Made by a program: the position numbers and the translations under genes
Notes under the pieces: generated by a model
Seen by the model: only the letters and a program-made list of their open reading frames with translations
The model's database searches: none
What the model was told of the DNA's origin: nothing
Shown here: piece by piece, positions 49,539 through 58,545 of the stretch
Layout: each line of letters opens with the position of its first letter
Numbering within the stretch: position 1 is the stretch's first letter
DNA from: Simiduia sp. 21SJ11W-1
GTDB lineage: Bacteria > Pseudomonadota > Gammaproteobacteria > Pseudomonadales > Cellvibrionaceae
DNA length: 64,000 nt
NCBI RefSeq assembly: GCF_024138675.1
Contig: NZ_CP090959.1
Coordinates: 992,001-1,056,000 of the forward strand
Reading direction: 5' to 3'

Positions 49539-50657
49539 TCAGGCTGTGGGTTGGGCGGTCATTGTAAGCTGCACTTCGGCAGCCTGTAGGCCGCGCTGAA
49601 TGCGCAGAGTGATGGTATCGCCGGGTCTGCTTTGTTCTATTACCTGTACACCGCGGCCGCCATCGCCCAGCGCCACACCGTTCATGTGGGTGATGATGTC
49701 GCCTGCCTTTATGCCTGCCTTGTGGGCGGGGCTGTCTTTGTAAACGCCGGTTACGATCACGCCGAGATCGGCACTCACTCCGAGGTTGCGCGCCAATTGC
49801 GGGCTGATGCGTTGGGCTTCAACGCCTATCCAGCCGCGCACCACATGGCCGTGCTCGGCGATGTCTTTCAGTGTGCGCAGGGCCATGTCTATGGGTACCG
49901 CAAAGCTGATGCCCACAGAAAATCCGGTTTTATCCAAAATGGCGGTGTTAATACCAATCAGGTTGCCCTTGGCATCTACCAGTGCGCCACCGGAATTGCC
50001 GGGGTTAATGGCGGCATCGGTTTGCAGGTAGTTTTCAAAGGTGTTGATGCCAAGCCCGTAGCGGCCCACGGCGCTGATGATGCCTTGGGTGACGGTTTGG
50101 CCAACGCCAAAGGGGTTGCCAATGGCGAGCACCACGTCACCTACGCGGGCATTGGCTGGGTCGCCAATGGCGATAGCGTGCAGGTTGTCCAGATTGATTT
50201 TAAGTACGGCAAGGTCTGTATCCGGGTCTGTGCCAATCAATTTCGCCTGAGCCTCGCGGCCATCACTCAACAGCACCACAATTTGGTCTGCACCGTTAAT
50301 CACGTGGTGGTTGGTGAGTACATAACCCTCGCGGTTCATGATGACGCCAGAGCCAAGGGAGCTTTGCAGCCGCTCTTGTTGGGGTACGTTGGCGTTGTTG
50401 AAAAAGTGGCGAAACAGCGGGTCGTCAATCAGCGGGTGGCGCTGCTTGGGCACTTTGCGCTGGGTAAAAATATTAACCACAGCCGGTGCCGCGCGGCTTA
50501 CGGCATCGGCGTAGGAGTGCGGGGCCGTTTGGGTGTTGGCCGCTGTGGTTGGTGTTGGGATGAGCTGCCTGAGTGATGGCTGGGTAAGCAAGATGGCCAG
50601 CGCCGCCAATAGGCCGCAGGCCACAGGCCAGGCCAGATAGTTGAGGATTTTTTTCAC
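49539..50657 (-). CDS. algW: DegS/AlgW-type periplasmic serine protease
   Basis: The frame is open to ATG 50714, but GTG 50657 gives MKKILNYLAWPVACGLLAALAILL, matching AlgW N termini, and 372 residues. A membrane anchor is followed by a trypsin-like domain with triad His118 (LTNHHVING), Asp148 (DPDTDLAV) and Ser222 (NPGNSGGA), then one PDZ domain. DegS/AlgW cleaves the anti-sigma factor RseA/MucA under envelope stress. The location beside hisD is as in pseudomonads. Confidence 0.93.
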   Translation of the reverse strand: MKKILNYLAWPVACGLLAALAILLTQPSLRQLIPTPTTAANTQTAPHSYADAVSRAAPAVVNIFTQRKVPKQRHPLIDDPLFRHFFNNANVPQQERLQSSLGSGVIMNREGYVLTNHHVINGADQIVVLLSDGREAQAKLIGTDPDTDLAVLKINLDNLHAIAIGDPANARVGDVVLAIGNPFGVGQTVTQGIISAVGRYGLGINTFENYLQTDAAINPGNSGGALVDAKGNLIGINTAILDKTGFSVGISFAVPIDMALRTLKDIAEHGHVVRGWIGVEAQRISPQLARNLGVSADLGVIVTGVYKDSPAHKAGIKAGDIITHMNGVALGDGGRGVQVIEQSRPGDTITLRIQRGLQAAEVQLTMTAQPTA

Positions 50658-50759
50658 CAGGCTTAGGTCCGTCAGGTTTAGTGCTTGGCGCCCAATGGGC
50701 GAGCGAGCGGGCATTATAAGCCAAAGTGCGGCGCTTGGGGCTCCAAGCGCCGGGGTGCG

Positions 50760-51242
50760 TTAGGCCTGCTGGCGTTGAATAACCAGAGTGTCGTCTTCTT
50801 CTGTAGGGTCTTGTTCAAGCCCGTAAGATTCACTCAGGGTGCCTTCTTTGCCAGGCACTTTGGGTGCCCAGTCGGTGGGTGGCTTGATGTCTTGCGGCGC
50901 GGTTTTGGTTTTGGCCTGCTCAAGCAGTTTGCCATCGCCTGCCTGGGCGATTTGCCGGCTTAAATCGGCATTGCCAAGCTTCATGGCGGATTCAGCCAGG
51001 TGCTCATGCACATCGCGGTAGCTGCGGGTCAGGTTGTTGATCAGTTGTGAGGTGTCTACAAAATGTTGGGTGACTTCCTGTTGGTATTCGCGCAGTCGGG
51101 TTTCGGAATCCAGCAGTTGTGATTCAAGTTCGCGGTTGATTTTTTCTTGGGGGCGCAAAGCGAACATCAAGAAGGCGCCAATCACGCCGCCCACCAATAT
51201 GCAGGTTAAAACAGTCAATATCAAAGTACTCAATGAAAACAC
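50760..51242 (-). CDS. zapG: ZapG/YhcB-like cell division protein (DUF1043)
   Basis: The 160-residue protein has an N-terminal transmembrane helix (TLILTVLTCILVGGVIGAFLMFAL), a coiled coil (NRELESQLLDSETRLREYQQEVTQHFVDTSQLINNLTRSYRDVHEHLAESA) and a disordered acidic tail. This is the DUF1043/YhcB layout, implicated in cell division and envelope growth. It is upstream of algW on the same strand. Confidence 0.88.
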   Translation of the reverse strand: MFSLSTLILTVLTCILVGGVIGAFLMFALRPQEKINRELESQLLDSETRLREYQQEVTQHFVDTSQLINNLTRSYRDVHEHLAESAMKLGNADLSRQIAQAGDGKLLEQAKTKTAPQDIKPPTDWAPKVPGKEGTLSESYGLEQDPTEEDDTLVIQRQQA

Positions 51243-51442
51243 AGGGTTCTCCTTTAGGGTGCCAAATACACAACTTGCGGCTTAAAGCGCGCCTCGCTCC
51301 ATGCCATAATGCGCGCCCGTTGCTGGCGGCAAAGCCAGCACTGCTTTCTATTATATGCTGTTATCAGTGTGAATGGATCACAATCTGAAACGTAAATACC
51401 CAGGCTCAGGCCCCATATTACTGAATTGAAGTAACCCCCGTG

Positions 51443-52129
51443 ATGACAATTTTTGCAGATCACGCACAGCGCCACCTGATTGCAGGGCCGGCCGGTGCCC
51501 TTGAAGTTTCAACCCGTCTTGGTGACGCGGCAGGCCCGCTTGCCGGCCTGAATTTGGTGGCCGTGATTGCGCACCCGCACCCGCTGCACGGCGGATCTAT
51601 GTCGAACAAAGTAGTGGCCACACTGGCGCGTGCCTATGCGCAATTGGGCGTGGCAACGGTGTGTTTTAACTTCCGCGGCGTAGGGGCAAGCGAGGGGCAT
51701 TTCGATAACGGTGAGGGTGAGCAGGCCGATGTGCTTGCCGTGGCCCAGTGGGCGCAGGCAGCGCGCCCGCAGGCGGGGCTGTTGCTGGCCGGGTTTTCTT
51801 TTGGTTCGGCCATGGCCGCGGCTGCCAGTTGGGTGTTGAGCCCTTTGCAATTGCTGCTGGTTGCGCCGCCTGTTGAGCGTTACAGCTATGATCGGGCCGG
51901 CCAGTTTCCTTGCGCAACCGCGGTGCTTGTGGGCAGTGCCGATGAGCTGGTTGAAGTGGGCGGCCTTACCGCTTGGTCGCAGACGGTGGCCAAGCTTCAG
52001 TTTGATGTGTTGCCCGATACCGGCCATTTTTTTCACGGCCAGTTGCATGCCGTGCGTGGCTGGGTGCAGCGCACCTTGAGCCAGTGGGCCAATATTGCAG
52101 AGCATGGAGACCCGTTGAGTGATGAGTGA
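51443..52129 (+). CDS. Alpha/beta hydrolase
   Basis: The 228-residue protein (ATG 51443, or GTG 51440) has the family pattern of small alpha/beta hydrolases of the COG2945 type: IAHPHPLHGGSMSNKVV, FNFRGVGASEGHFDNGEGE, the nucleophile elbow GFSFGS, an acidic position in GSADELV and a histidine in DTGHFFHG. Substrate unknown. Its end overlaps the zapE start by 8 bases, so the two are coupled. Confidence 0.88.
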   Translation: MTIFADHAQRHLIAGPAGALEVSTRLGDAAGPLAGLNLVAVIAHPHPLHGGSMSNKVVATLARAYAQLGVATVCFNFRGVGASEGHFDNGEGEQADVLAVAQWAQAARPQAGLLLAGFSFGSAMAAAASWVLSPLQLLLVAPPVERYSYDRAGQFPCATAVLVGSADELVEVGGLTAWSQTVAKLQFDVLPDTGHFFHGQLHAVRGWVQRTLSQWANIAEHGDPLSDE

Positions 52130-53240
52130 ACTTCCCCCAACGCCAATGGCGCGCTACCAGCAGGATATCGCCCAGGGCTTCAAGCGCGATGCCGCCCAGG
52201 AGCACGCCATAGCCTTGTTGCAAGACCTCTACGAGCGATTGCGGGCCTCGCGCCCGCCCGCCCGCGGGCCGGTGGCGCGGCTGCTGGCCAAATTCACAGG
52301 CCCCAAGCCGCAGGCGCCGTTGCGCGGTTTGTATTTTTGGGGTGGCGTAGGGCGCGGCAAAACCTATTTGATGGATGTGTTTTATGACTCGCTGCCCTTT
52401 GAGCAAAAGATGCGGGTGCACTTTCACCGTTTCATGAAGCGTGTGCACCAGGAATTAAAAGGGCTGGGTGGGGTTAAAAACCCCTTAGAGAAAGTGGCCG
52501 ACCGACTGGCCGCCGAGACCCGGGTAATTTGCTTTGACGAATTTTTTGTCAGCGACATTACCGATGCCATGATTCTTGGCACCTTGCTGCAAGCGCTGTT
52601 TAACCGCGGCGTAACCCTGGTGGCCACCTCCAATATTGTGCCCGATGGCCTCTATAAAGACGGCCTGCAGCGCGCCCGCTTTCTGCCGGCCATCGCCATG
52701 CTCAACGCGCATACCCAGGTGGTTAATGTGGATGGCGGGGTAGACTACCGTCTGCGCGCGCTCGAGCAGGCCGAGCTCTACCATTCGCCCTTGGGGCCTG
52801 AGGCCGAGGTGGCCATGAAGCAAAGCTTCGAGGCGCTGGTGCCGGATTATGAAGAGATTGAGCAGGATGTAGACCTGGAAGTAGAGGGGCGCATACTGCG
52901 GGCGCGCTTTGAGGGCGAAGACGTGGTGTGGTTCGACTTCAAGGTGCTCTGCGATGGCCCGCGCTCACAGAACGACTACATTGAGCTTGCCAAGATCTAC
53001 CATGCGGTGCTGGTAACCGATGTGCCGGTACTGGGCGGCCAGAAGGATGACCAGGCCAGGCGCTTCATTAATATGGTGGATGAATTCTATGACCGGAACG
53101 TCAAACTGGTCATTTCCGCCGAAGTGCCATTAACCGCGCTTTACAGCGGCGGCCGGCTAAACTTCGAGTTTGAGCGCACCAGCAGTCGCCTGCTGGAGAT
53201 GCAGAGCAAAGACTACCTGGCCAAGCCCCATAAACCTTGA
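52122..53240 (+). CDS. zapE: Cell division ATPase ZapE (AFG1-like)
   Basis: A 372-residue AAA-type ATPase with Walker A GGVGRGKTYLMD, Walker B-like RVICFDEFFVSD, TSNIVPDGLYKDGLQRARFLPAI and a C-terminal RTSSRLLEMQSKDYL. ZapE binds FtsZ and destabilises the Z ring under some conditions. ATG 52122 is the likely start; GTG 52119 is directly upstream. The rplM promoter follows within 20 bases of the stop. Confidence 0.94.
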   Translation: MSELPPTPMARYQQDIAQGFKRDAAQEHAIALLQDLYERLRASRPPARGPVARLLAKFTGPKPQAPLRGLYFWGGVGRGKTYLMDVFYDSLPFEQKMRVHFHRFMKRVHQELKGLGGVKNPLEKVADRLAAETRVICFDEFFVSDITDAMILGTLLQALFNRGVTLVATSNIVPDGLYKDGLQRARFLPAIAMLNAHTQVVNVDGGVDYRLRALEQAELYHSPLGPEAEVAMKQSFEALVPDYEEIEQDVDLEVEGRILRARFEGEDVVWFDFKVLCDGPRSQNDYIELAKIYHAVLVTDVPVLGGQKDDQARRFINMVDEFYDRNVKLVISAEVPLTALYSGGRLNFEFERTSSRLLEMQSKDYLAKPHKP

Positions 53241-53259
53241 TTTCCGGGTGAAAAAGCGC

Positions 53260-53288
53260 TTGAAAAGGCTATGCCGAATCTGTAGTAT
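53260..53288 (+). promoter_or_regulatory. Sigma-70-type promoter of rplM-rpsI
   Basis: TTGAAA (53260-53265), a 17-base spacer, and TAGTAT (53283-53288) form a good sigma-70 promoter 45 bases upstream of the rplM start. A short leader follows. Confidence 0.7.
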
Positions 53289-53332
53289 GCGCGCTCTTTT
53301 TGTGGGAAGACCCTCGTTAAAGGCTATATAAC

Positions 53333-53761
53333 ATGAAGACTTACAGTGCTAAACCCGAAACAGTCCAGCGTGACTGGTTCATTGTCGATGCTGATGGCAA
53401 GACTCTCGGCCGTATGGCTACAGAGATCGCTAGTCGTCTGCGTGGCAAGCACAAGCCTGAGTACACTCCGCATGTGGACACTGGCGACTACATCGTTGTA
53501 GTCAACGCAGAGAAAGTGCGTGTTACTGGAAACAAAGAGACGGACAAGCTGTATCACCGTCACACCGAGTTTCCTGGTGGCTTGAAGACCATGAGCTTTG
53601 AAAAGCTGCGTGATCATGCCCCCGAGCGCATTATCCAGAGTGCTGTTAAGGGCATGCTGCCCAAAGGCCCTCTCGGACGCGCCATGTTCCGCAAGCTGAA
53701 AGTGTACGCTGGTAGTGCTCACCCGCACACTGCACAGCAACCTAAAGAACTGAATATCTAA
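53333..53761 (+). CDS. rplM: 50S ribosomal protein L13
   Basis: A 142-residue L13 ([41 protein letters not shown], then [18 protein letters not shown] and [22 protein letters not shown]). It is a 50S assembly protein. It is 11 bases before rpsI, the standard pair. Confidence 0.98.
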   Translation: MKTYSAKPETVQRDWFIVDADGKTLGRMATEIASRLRGKHKPEYTPHVDTGDYIVVVNAEKVRVTGNKETDKLYHRHTEFPGGLKTMSFEKLRDHAPERIIQSAVKGMLPKGPLGRAMFRKLKVYAGSAHPHTAQQPKELNI

Positions 53762-53772
53762 GGAAGCTGAAA

Positions 53773-54165
53773 ATGGCAGATACTCAATACTACGGTACGG
53801 GTCGCCGCAAGACCTCAACTGCGCGTGTATTTATCAAGCCGGGCAGTGGCAACATCACTATCAACGAGCGTTCCTTAGAGGCCTATTTCGGCCGCGAAGT
53901 TGCCCGTATGATCGTTCGTCAGCCATTGGAGCTGACTGACAACGTTGAGAAGTTCGACGTTACCGTTACCGTGAAAGGTGGCGGCAGCTTCGGTCAGGCC
54001 GGTGCTATTCGCCACGGTTTGACGCGCGCGCTGATGGCGTACGACGAAGCCTTGCGTCCTTCATTGCGTGAAGCGGGTTATGTAACTCGTGACTCTCGTG
54101 AAGTTGAGCGTAAGAAAGTGGGCTTGCGTAAAGCACGTAAGAAACCACAGTTCTCCAAGCGTTAA
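53773..54165 (+). CDS. rpsI: 30S ribosomal protein S9
   Basis: A 130-residue S9 ([37 protein letters not shown]) with the C-terminal basic tail [11 protein letters not shown] that reaches the P-site tRNA. A terminator follows. Confidence 0.98.
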   Translation: MADTQYYGTGRRKTSTARVFIKPGSGNITINERSLEAYFGREVARMIVRQPLELTDNVEKFDVTVTVKGGGSFGQAGAIRHGLTRALMAYDEALRPSLREAGYVTRDSREVERKKVGLRKARKKPQFSKR

Positions 54166-54192
54166 TTCGCAACCTGCCTTGCAGGTGGACTC

Positions 54193-54223
54193 AAAAAGGC
54201 GTGCCCGTGGGTGCGCCTTTTTT
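54193..54223 (+). terminator. Rho-independent terminator after rpsI
   Basis: The arms AAAAAGGCG and CGCCTTTTTT pair around a 12-base loop that can itself pair partly, and end in a T run. It begins 27 bases after the rpsI stop and separates the ribosomal pair from petA. Confidence 0.85.
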
Positions 54224-54395
54224 GTTTCCAACCTACCCATTTGCCCCGAAACACGGCACGATCCGTGGTTATCCTTGTCAGTTGTGGTCATTTTCTTTAA
54301 GATTGTGCGACTTTTTGGGGTGCATAAATTAAGCTTTTTCTTTTTTTATTTCAGTCATTTACTGGCTCTTGTAGCTGTGATGGGAGAGAAACGTC

Positions 54396-54989
54396 ATGAG
54401 CAATGACGGTGTAAACGAGGGGCGTCGTCGTTTTTTGACTGCAGCCACCTCCGTTGTTGGCGCTGTGGGCGCCGTAGGTGTAGCGGTACCTTTTGTTGGT
54501 TCCTGGAACCCAAGTGCCAAGGCGAAAGCCGCAGGCGCGCCGGTGCGAGCGAATGTATCCAAGCTCGAACCCGGTCAGATGATCGTTGTTGAGTGGCGCG
54601 GTAAGCCGGTTTACATCGTCCGTCGGACCAAAGAAACCCTCGATACACTGACGGGTATGGCCGATAAGCTCCGCGATCCGGAGTCTGTTGAGCAGCAGCA
54701 ACCCGCCTATGCGCAAAATGAATTCCGTTCAATCAAGCCTGAGTACCTGGTGTTGATGGGCCTGTGTACCCACTTGGGGTGTGCGCCTATGTATCGCCCG
54801 GATGTGGGCGCTGCCGACCTTGGTGGTGATGAATGGCTCGGCGGTTTCTTCTGCCCATGTCACGGTTCCAAGTTCGACTTGGCTGGCCGCGTATTTAAAG
54901 GCGTACCTGCGCCGGTCAACCTCGAAGTTCCCCCCTACACCTTTGAAACCGACTCAGTGGTACTGGTCGGCGTAGATCAGGAGGCTTAA
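54396..54989 (+). CDS. petA: Ubiquinol-cytochrome c reductase iron-sulfur subunit (Rieske)
   Basis: The 197-residue protein begins with a Tat-type N terminus (EGRRRFLTAATSVVGAVGAVG) and a membrane anchor. The 2Fe-2S cluster ligands are in CTHLGC (Cys124, His126, Cys129) and CPCHGS (Cys153, Cys155, His156). It transfers electrons from ubiquinol to cytochrome c1. It is 4 bases before the fused cytochrome b/c1 gene. Confidence 0.96.
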   Translation: MSNDGVNEGRRRFLTAATSVVGAVGAVGVAVPFVGSWNPSAKAKAAGAPVRANVSKLEPGQMIVVEWRGKPVYIVRRTKETLDTLTGMADKLRDPESVEQQQPAYAQNEFRSIKPEYLVLMGLCTHLGCAPMYRPDVGAADLGGDEWLGGFFCPCHGSKFDLAGRVFKGVPAPVNLEVPPYTFETDSVVLVGVDQEA

Positions 54990-54993
54990 AACA

Positions 54994-57213
54994 ATGAAAA
55001 ATTGGCTCACAGGTCTCTGGGGTTGGGTAGACGAGCGCTTGCCGGTGCAGCGCGCTTGGGATACCCACATGGCGAAGTACTATGCGCCCAAGAACTTCAA
55101 CTTCTGGTATTTCTTTGGCGTGCTGTCAATTCTGGTGTTGGTTAACCAGCTGTTAACCGGTATCTGGCTTACAATGAGCTACACGCCCACTGCCGAAGGT
55201 GCTTTCGCGTCTGTTGAATACATCATGCGCGATGTGGATTTCGGCTGGATCATCCGCTACATGCACTCCACCGGCGCCTCGGCGTTCTTCCTTGTGGTTT
55301 ACCTGCACATGTTCCGCGGCCTGATGTACGGTTCGTACAAGGCGCCCCGTGAACTGGTGTGGATTTTCGGTATGACCATCTACGTCGCCCTCATGGCTGA
55401 GGCCTTTATGGGTTATGTATTGCCTTGGGGCCAGATGTCTTACTGGGGTGCGCAGGTGATCGTATCGCTGTTTGGTGCAATTCCTGTGGTGGGCGACGAC
55501 CTGGTGCAGTGGATTCGCGGCGACTACCTGATCTCCGGCATTACCCTGAACCGCTTCTTTGCGCTGCACGTGGTGGCACTGCCCATCGTGTTGCTGGCGT
55601 TGGTTGTACTGCACATTCTCGCGTTGCACGAAGTGGGTTCAAACAACCCCGATGGCGTCGAGATTAAAAAGAATAAAGATGAAAACGGTATTCCCCTAGA
55701 CGGTGTGCCTTTCCATCCTTTCTACACAGTGCACGACCTGGTAGGTGTAACGGTATTCCTGTTTGCGTTCTGTTTCGTGATCTTCTTCATGCCAGAAATG
55801 GGCGGCTTCTTCTTGGAGTACGCAAACTTTGAAGAGGCCAACAACCTCAAAACGCCACCGCACATTGCACCTGTATGGTACTTCACGCCTTTCTACGCCA
55901 TTTTGCGTGCGGTAACTATCGACATAGGCCCGCTGAGCTCCAAGTTCCTTGGCCTGGTGGCCATGGGCGGCGCCATTGCCATCCTGTTTGTGCTGCCTTG
56001 GCTGGATAAGAGCCCAGTGAAATCCATGCGCTACAAAGGCTTCATGCCACGTGTATCGCTGATGATTTTTGCGGCCATGTTCGTGGTGTTGGGCTACCTG
56101 GGTGTTAAGTCACCTACCGATGGCCGCACCCTGTTGGCGCAGTTGGCAACGGTGTACTACTTTGCCTACTTCATCCAAATGCCCATGTTCACCAATCCGC
56201 TTAAGCCCTCTGGCACAGTGCTGAACTGGCTGATCGCCGCAGTGCTGGGCGGCATGATGATCTACATGTCCATTGCCTGGGCCGCCAAGGTGCCTGTGCT
56301 TATTGTTCTGTTTGGTATTGCGCTCGGTGCCTTCGTATTGTTGTCACCCTGGTTGACCGGCAAAGATAAAGTACTGCCAGAGCCTACCCGTACACAGGCC
56401 AAAGGCTTGAGTGCAGGCCTTGTGTGGGGCGGTTTCTTCCTGTTCCTGGCGCTGACCATTGTGCCAATCAAGGCGGTGGGTGCTGAAGGGCAGTACGCCT
56501 GTGGCAGCATCCAGTGCGATGTAATGGAGCCGGATTTGGAGAACAAGGAATCGCTTCAGCGCGGTGCCCAGTTGTTCACCAACTACTGCATGGGTTGCCA
56601 CGCGGCCAGCTTCTCACGCTTTGAGCGCGTAGCTGATGACTTGGGCATTCCCCATGAAGTGATGATGGATAACCTGGTGTTTGGTGATCGTCGCATTGGC
56701 GAACTGATGACCATCTCCATGGATGCCGATAAGTCCAAGGCCTGGTTTGGTGCAACACCGCCAGACCTGACCCTGGTTGCGCGCGCGCGCAACCCCGAGT
56801 GGTTGTACACCTACCTGCGCAACTTCTACAAAGATGACACGCGCCCAACCGGTGTCAACAACCGGGTGTTCGACAAGGTGGCCATGCCGCACGCGATGAT
56901 TGAATTGCAAGGTTTGCCTGAGTGCGCGCCCGGCCCGCATTTTGTGGATGGTCGCCCGGTGCGCGATCCGGTTACAGGGAGTGTTATTGCAGATGACCCT
57001 TGTGGCAGCCTGAAAGTGGGCGAGCACAAAGGCACCATGAGTGCAGAAGAGTTTGATCAGGCGATTTATGATCTGGTGAACTTTCTGGAATATATCGCCG
57101 AACCTTACGCGCTTGATCGCGAGCGCATTGGCATTTACGTATTGCTATTTTTGCTAGTGCTGTTTGTGTTTGTCTACTTGCTCAATCGCGAGTACTGGAA
57201 AGATATTCATTAA
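54994..57213 (+). CDS. petBC: Fused cytochrome b - cytochrome c1 of the bc1 complex
   Basis: One continuous 739-residue frame encodes both subunits. Residues 1 to about 400 are cytochrome b with eight helices, including RYMHSTGASAFFLVVYLHMFRG and RFFALHVVALPIVLLALVVLH for the heme ligands. Two further hydrophobic segments follow, and the stretch PWLTGKDKVLPEPTR resembles a usual cytochrome b C terminus. Then a signal-like helix (GLVWGGFFLFLALTIVPIKAVGA) precedes cytochrome c1 with heme site CMGCH at 532-536, a likely axial methionine in VAMPHAM, and a C-terminal anchor (YVLLFLLVLFVFVYLLNREYW). In pseudomonads these are separate genes. The VGA-EG site could be cut by signal peptidase as in the Bradyrhizobium FbcH polyprotein. 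Confidence 0.93.
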   Translation: MKNWLTGLWGWVDERLPVQRAWDTHMAKYYAPKNFNFWYFFGVLSILVLVNQLLTGIWLTMSYTPTAEGAFASVEYIMRDVDFGWIIRYMHSTGASAFFLVVYLHMFRGLMYGSYKAPRELVWIFGMTIYVALMAEAFMGYVLPWGQMSYWGAQVIVSLFGAIPVVGDDLVQWIRGDYLISGITLNRFFALHVVALPIVLLALVVLHILALHEVGSNNPDGVEIKKNKDENGIPLDGVPFHPFYTVHDLVGVTVFLFAFCFVIFFMPEMGGFFLEYANFEEANNLKTPPHIAPVWYFTPFYAILRAVTIDIGPLSSKFLGLVAMGGAIAILFVLPWLDKSPVKSMRYKGFMPRVSLMIFAAMFVVLGYLGVKSPTDGRTLLAQLATVYYFAYFIQMPMFTNPLKPSGTVLNWLIAAVLGGMMIYMSIAWAAKVPVLIVLFGIALGAFVLLSPWLTGKDKVLPEPTRTQAKGLSAGLVWGGFFLFLALTIVPIKAVGAEGQYACGSIQCDVMEPDLENKESLQRGAQLFTNYCMGCHAASFSRFERVADDLGIPHEVMMDNLVFGDRRIGELMTISMDADKSKAWFGATPPDLTLVARARNPEWLYTYLRNFYKDDTRPTGVNNRVFDKVAMPHAMIELQGLPECAPGPHFVDGRPVRDPVTGSVIADDPCGSLKVGEHKGTMSAEEFDQAIYDLVNFLEYIAEPYALDRERIGIYVLLFLLVLFVFVYLLNREYWKDIH

Positions 57214-57295
57214 TCGCATGCACTGCCGGGGCGGCCTGTGGGAACACAGTGCCGCCCTTGTTTATTACTGATTTGATAGAACTGAGGTGAATCCA

Positions 57296-57940
57296 ATGGG
57301 TGCAGTCGCGAAGCGATCATCTATGACCTATTTTTCGGACGCGAGTGACCATTACAGCCACCGCGTGCGCATTGTATTGGCAGAAAAAGGTGTAACAGTA
57401 GAGGTTGAAGATGTCGACCCAGAGGCCAAGCCTGCAGAGTTGGCGGATTTAAACCCCTACAACTCGCTGCCCACCTTGGTTGATCGTGACCTTGCCTTGT
57501 ATGAAACCAAGGTCATGATGGAGTACCTGGATGAGCGCTTCCCGCACCCGCCGTTGTTGCCGGTGTACCCGGTGGCGCGCGCCCAGAGCCGTTTGTGGAT
57601 GTACCGCATTGAGCGCGACTGGTGCCCATTGATTGACGTAATTCTGGAAAACAGCAGCAAAGATGCGGTTGCTAAAGCGCGCAAAGAGTTGCGTGAAAGT
57701 TTTACCGCCATTGCCCCGATTTTCTCCGAAATGCCATTTTTCATGAGCGAAGAATTCACTTTGGTAGATTGCTGCCTCGCGCCTATTTTCTGGCGCCTGG
57801 ATGCGCTGGAAATCAACATCCCGCAAACCAAGGCTACCAAACCGCTGTTTGACTACATGGATCGTTTGTTTGCCCGCGAGTCGTTCCGTGAAAGTCTCAC
57901 TGAGCTTGAAAAAGACATGCGCTCTGGCAAGAAGAAGTAA
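57296..57940 (+). CDS. sspA: Stringent starvation protein A
   Basis: ATG 57296, with GAGGTGA just upstream, gives a 214-residue glutathione S-transferase-like protein ([53 protein letters not shown]). SspA binds RNA polymerase in stationary phase. It is the first gene of the sspA-sspB pair; a terminator lies between them. Confidence 0.95.
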   Translation: MGAVAKRSSMTYFSDASDHYSHRVRIVLAEKGVTVEVEDVDPEAKPAELADLNPYNSLPTLVDRDLALYETKVMMEYLDERFPHPPLLPVYPVARAQSRLWMYRIERDWCPLIDVILENSSKDAVAKARKELRESFTAIAPIFSEMPFFMSEEFTLVDCCLAPIFWRLDALEINIPQTKATKPLFDYMDRLFARESFRESLTELEKDMRSGKKK

Positions 57941-57950
57941 GCATTAATTA

Positions 57951-57971
57951 AGGGGGCAGGGCCCCCTTTTT
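57951..57971 (+). terminator. Rho-independent terminator after sspA
   Basis: An AGGGGGC/GCCCCCT stem with a 3-base loop runs into a T run. It is 10 bases past the sspA stop. Confidence 0.8.
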
Positions 57972-58023
57972 CAACGGCAGGGCACAGTCTGCCGGAAGAC
58001 GAAATACCAGGAGTTACCCCAGC

Positions 58024-58446
58024 ATGGCAATGACGTCCAGTCGGCCCTACATGATTCGCGCACTCTACGATTGGATTGTGGATAACAACTGCACACCCTA
58101 TATTCTTGTGGATGCCCAAAGCAACGGGGTGGAGGTACCTCAGCAGCACGTAAATAAAGACGGCCAGATTGTGCTGAATATTTCCCCGAACGCGGTGATG
58201 GGGTTGAGCCTTGATAATCAGTCCATCAGTTTTAACGCACGCTTTGGTGGTATTCCAACAGACATTTATGTTCCCAGCCGGGCAGTGCTTGGCATCTATG
58301 CGCGCGAAAATGGCCAGGGTATGGTGTTTGAACCGGAGCTTGAGCCCGAGCCCACGCCGCCGGGCCCACCAGGCAAGCCCCGCCCGGATGCCCCACCGGC
58401 CAAGCCGGATGCCAGCGGCCGACCCAGTTTGCGCGTGGTAAAATAA
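58024..58446 (+). CDS. sspB: ClpXP protease specificity-enhancing factor SspB
   Basis: A 140-residue protein with SRPYMIRALYDWIVDNNCTPYILVDA, the VLNISPNAVMGLSLDN centre, FNARFGGIPTDIYVPSRAVLGIYARENGQGM, then a proline-rich flexible linker and the C-terminal LRVVK motif that docks on ClpX. SspB delivers ssrA-tagged proteins to ClpXP. Confidence 0.96.
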   Translation: MAMTSSRPYMIRALYDWIVDNNCTPYILVDAQSNGVEVPQQHVNKDGQIVLNISPNAVMGLSLDNQSISFNARFGGIPTDIYVPSRAVLGIYARENGQGMVFEPELEPEPTPPGPPGKPRPDAPPAKPDASGRPSLRVVK

Positions 58447-58465
58447 GCCTGCCATTGGCAGATAT

Positions 58466-58487
58466 CGGGGGCTTCGGCCCCCGTTTT
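58466..58487 (+). terminator. Rho-independent terminator after sspB
   Basis: A CGGGGGC/GCCCCCG stem closed by a TTCG tetraloop is followed by TTTT. It is 20 bases past the sspB stop. Confidence 0.9.
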
Positions 58488-58545
58488 AGTTTGCAAGCCT
58501 GGGCGGGCTTTGCCGCAGGCACATTGCTTAACAAGAGAGTTTCCC

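Noticed and set aside
49632-50576. 314-residue open frame antisense to algW
   Set aside because: The minus-strand frame has the full protease triad and PDZ domain; the antisense frame has no recognisable domain or ribosome site.
51311-51350. Small inverted repeat (TGCTGGC/GCCAGCA) upstream of the hydrolase gene
   Set aside because: It lacks a T tract and does not sit at a gene end, so it is not a convincing terminator, and no regulator site is known to me with this form.
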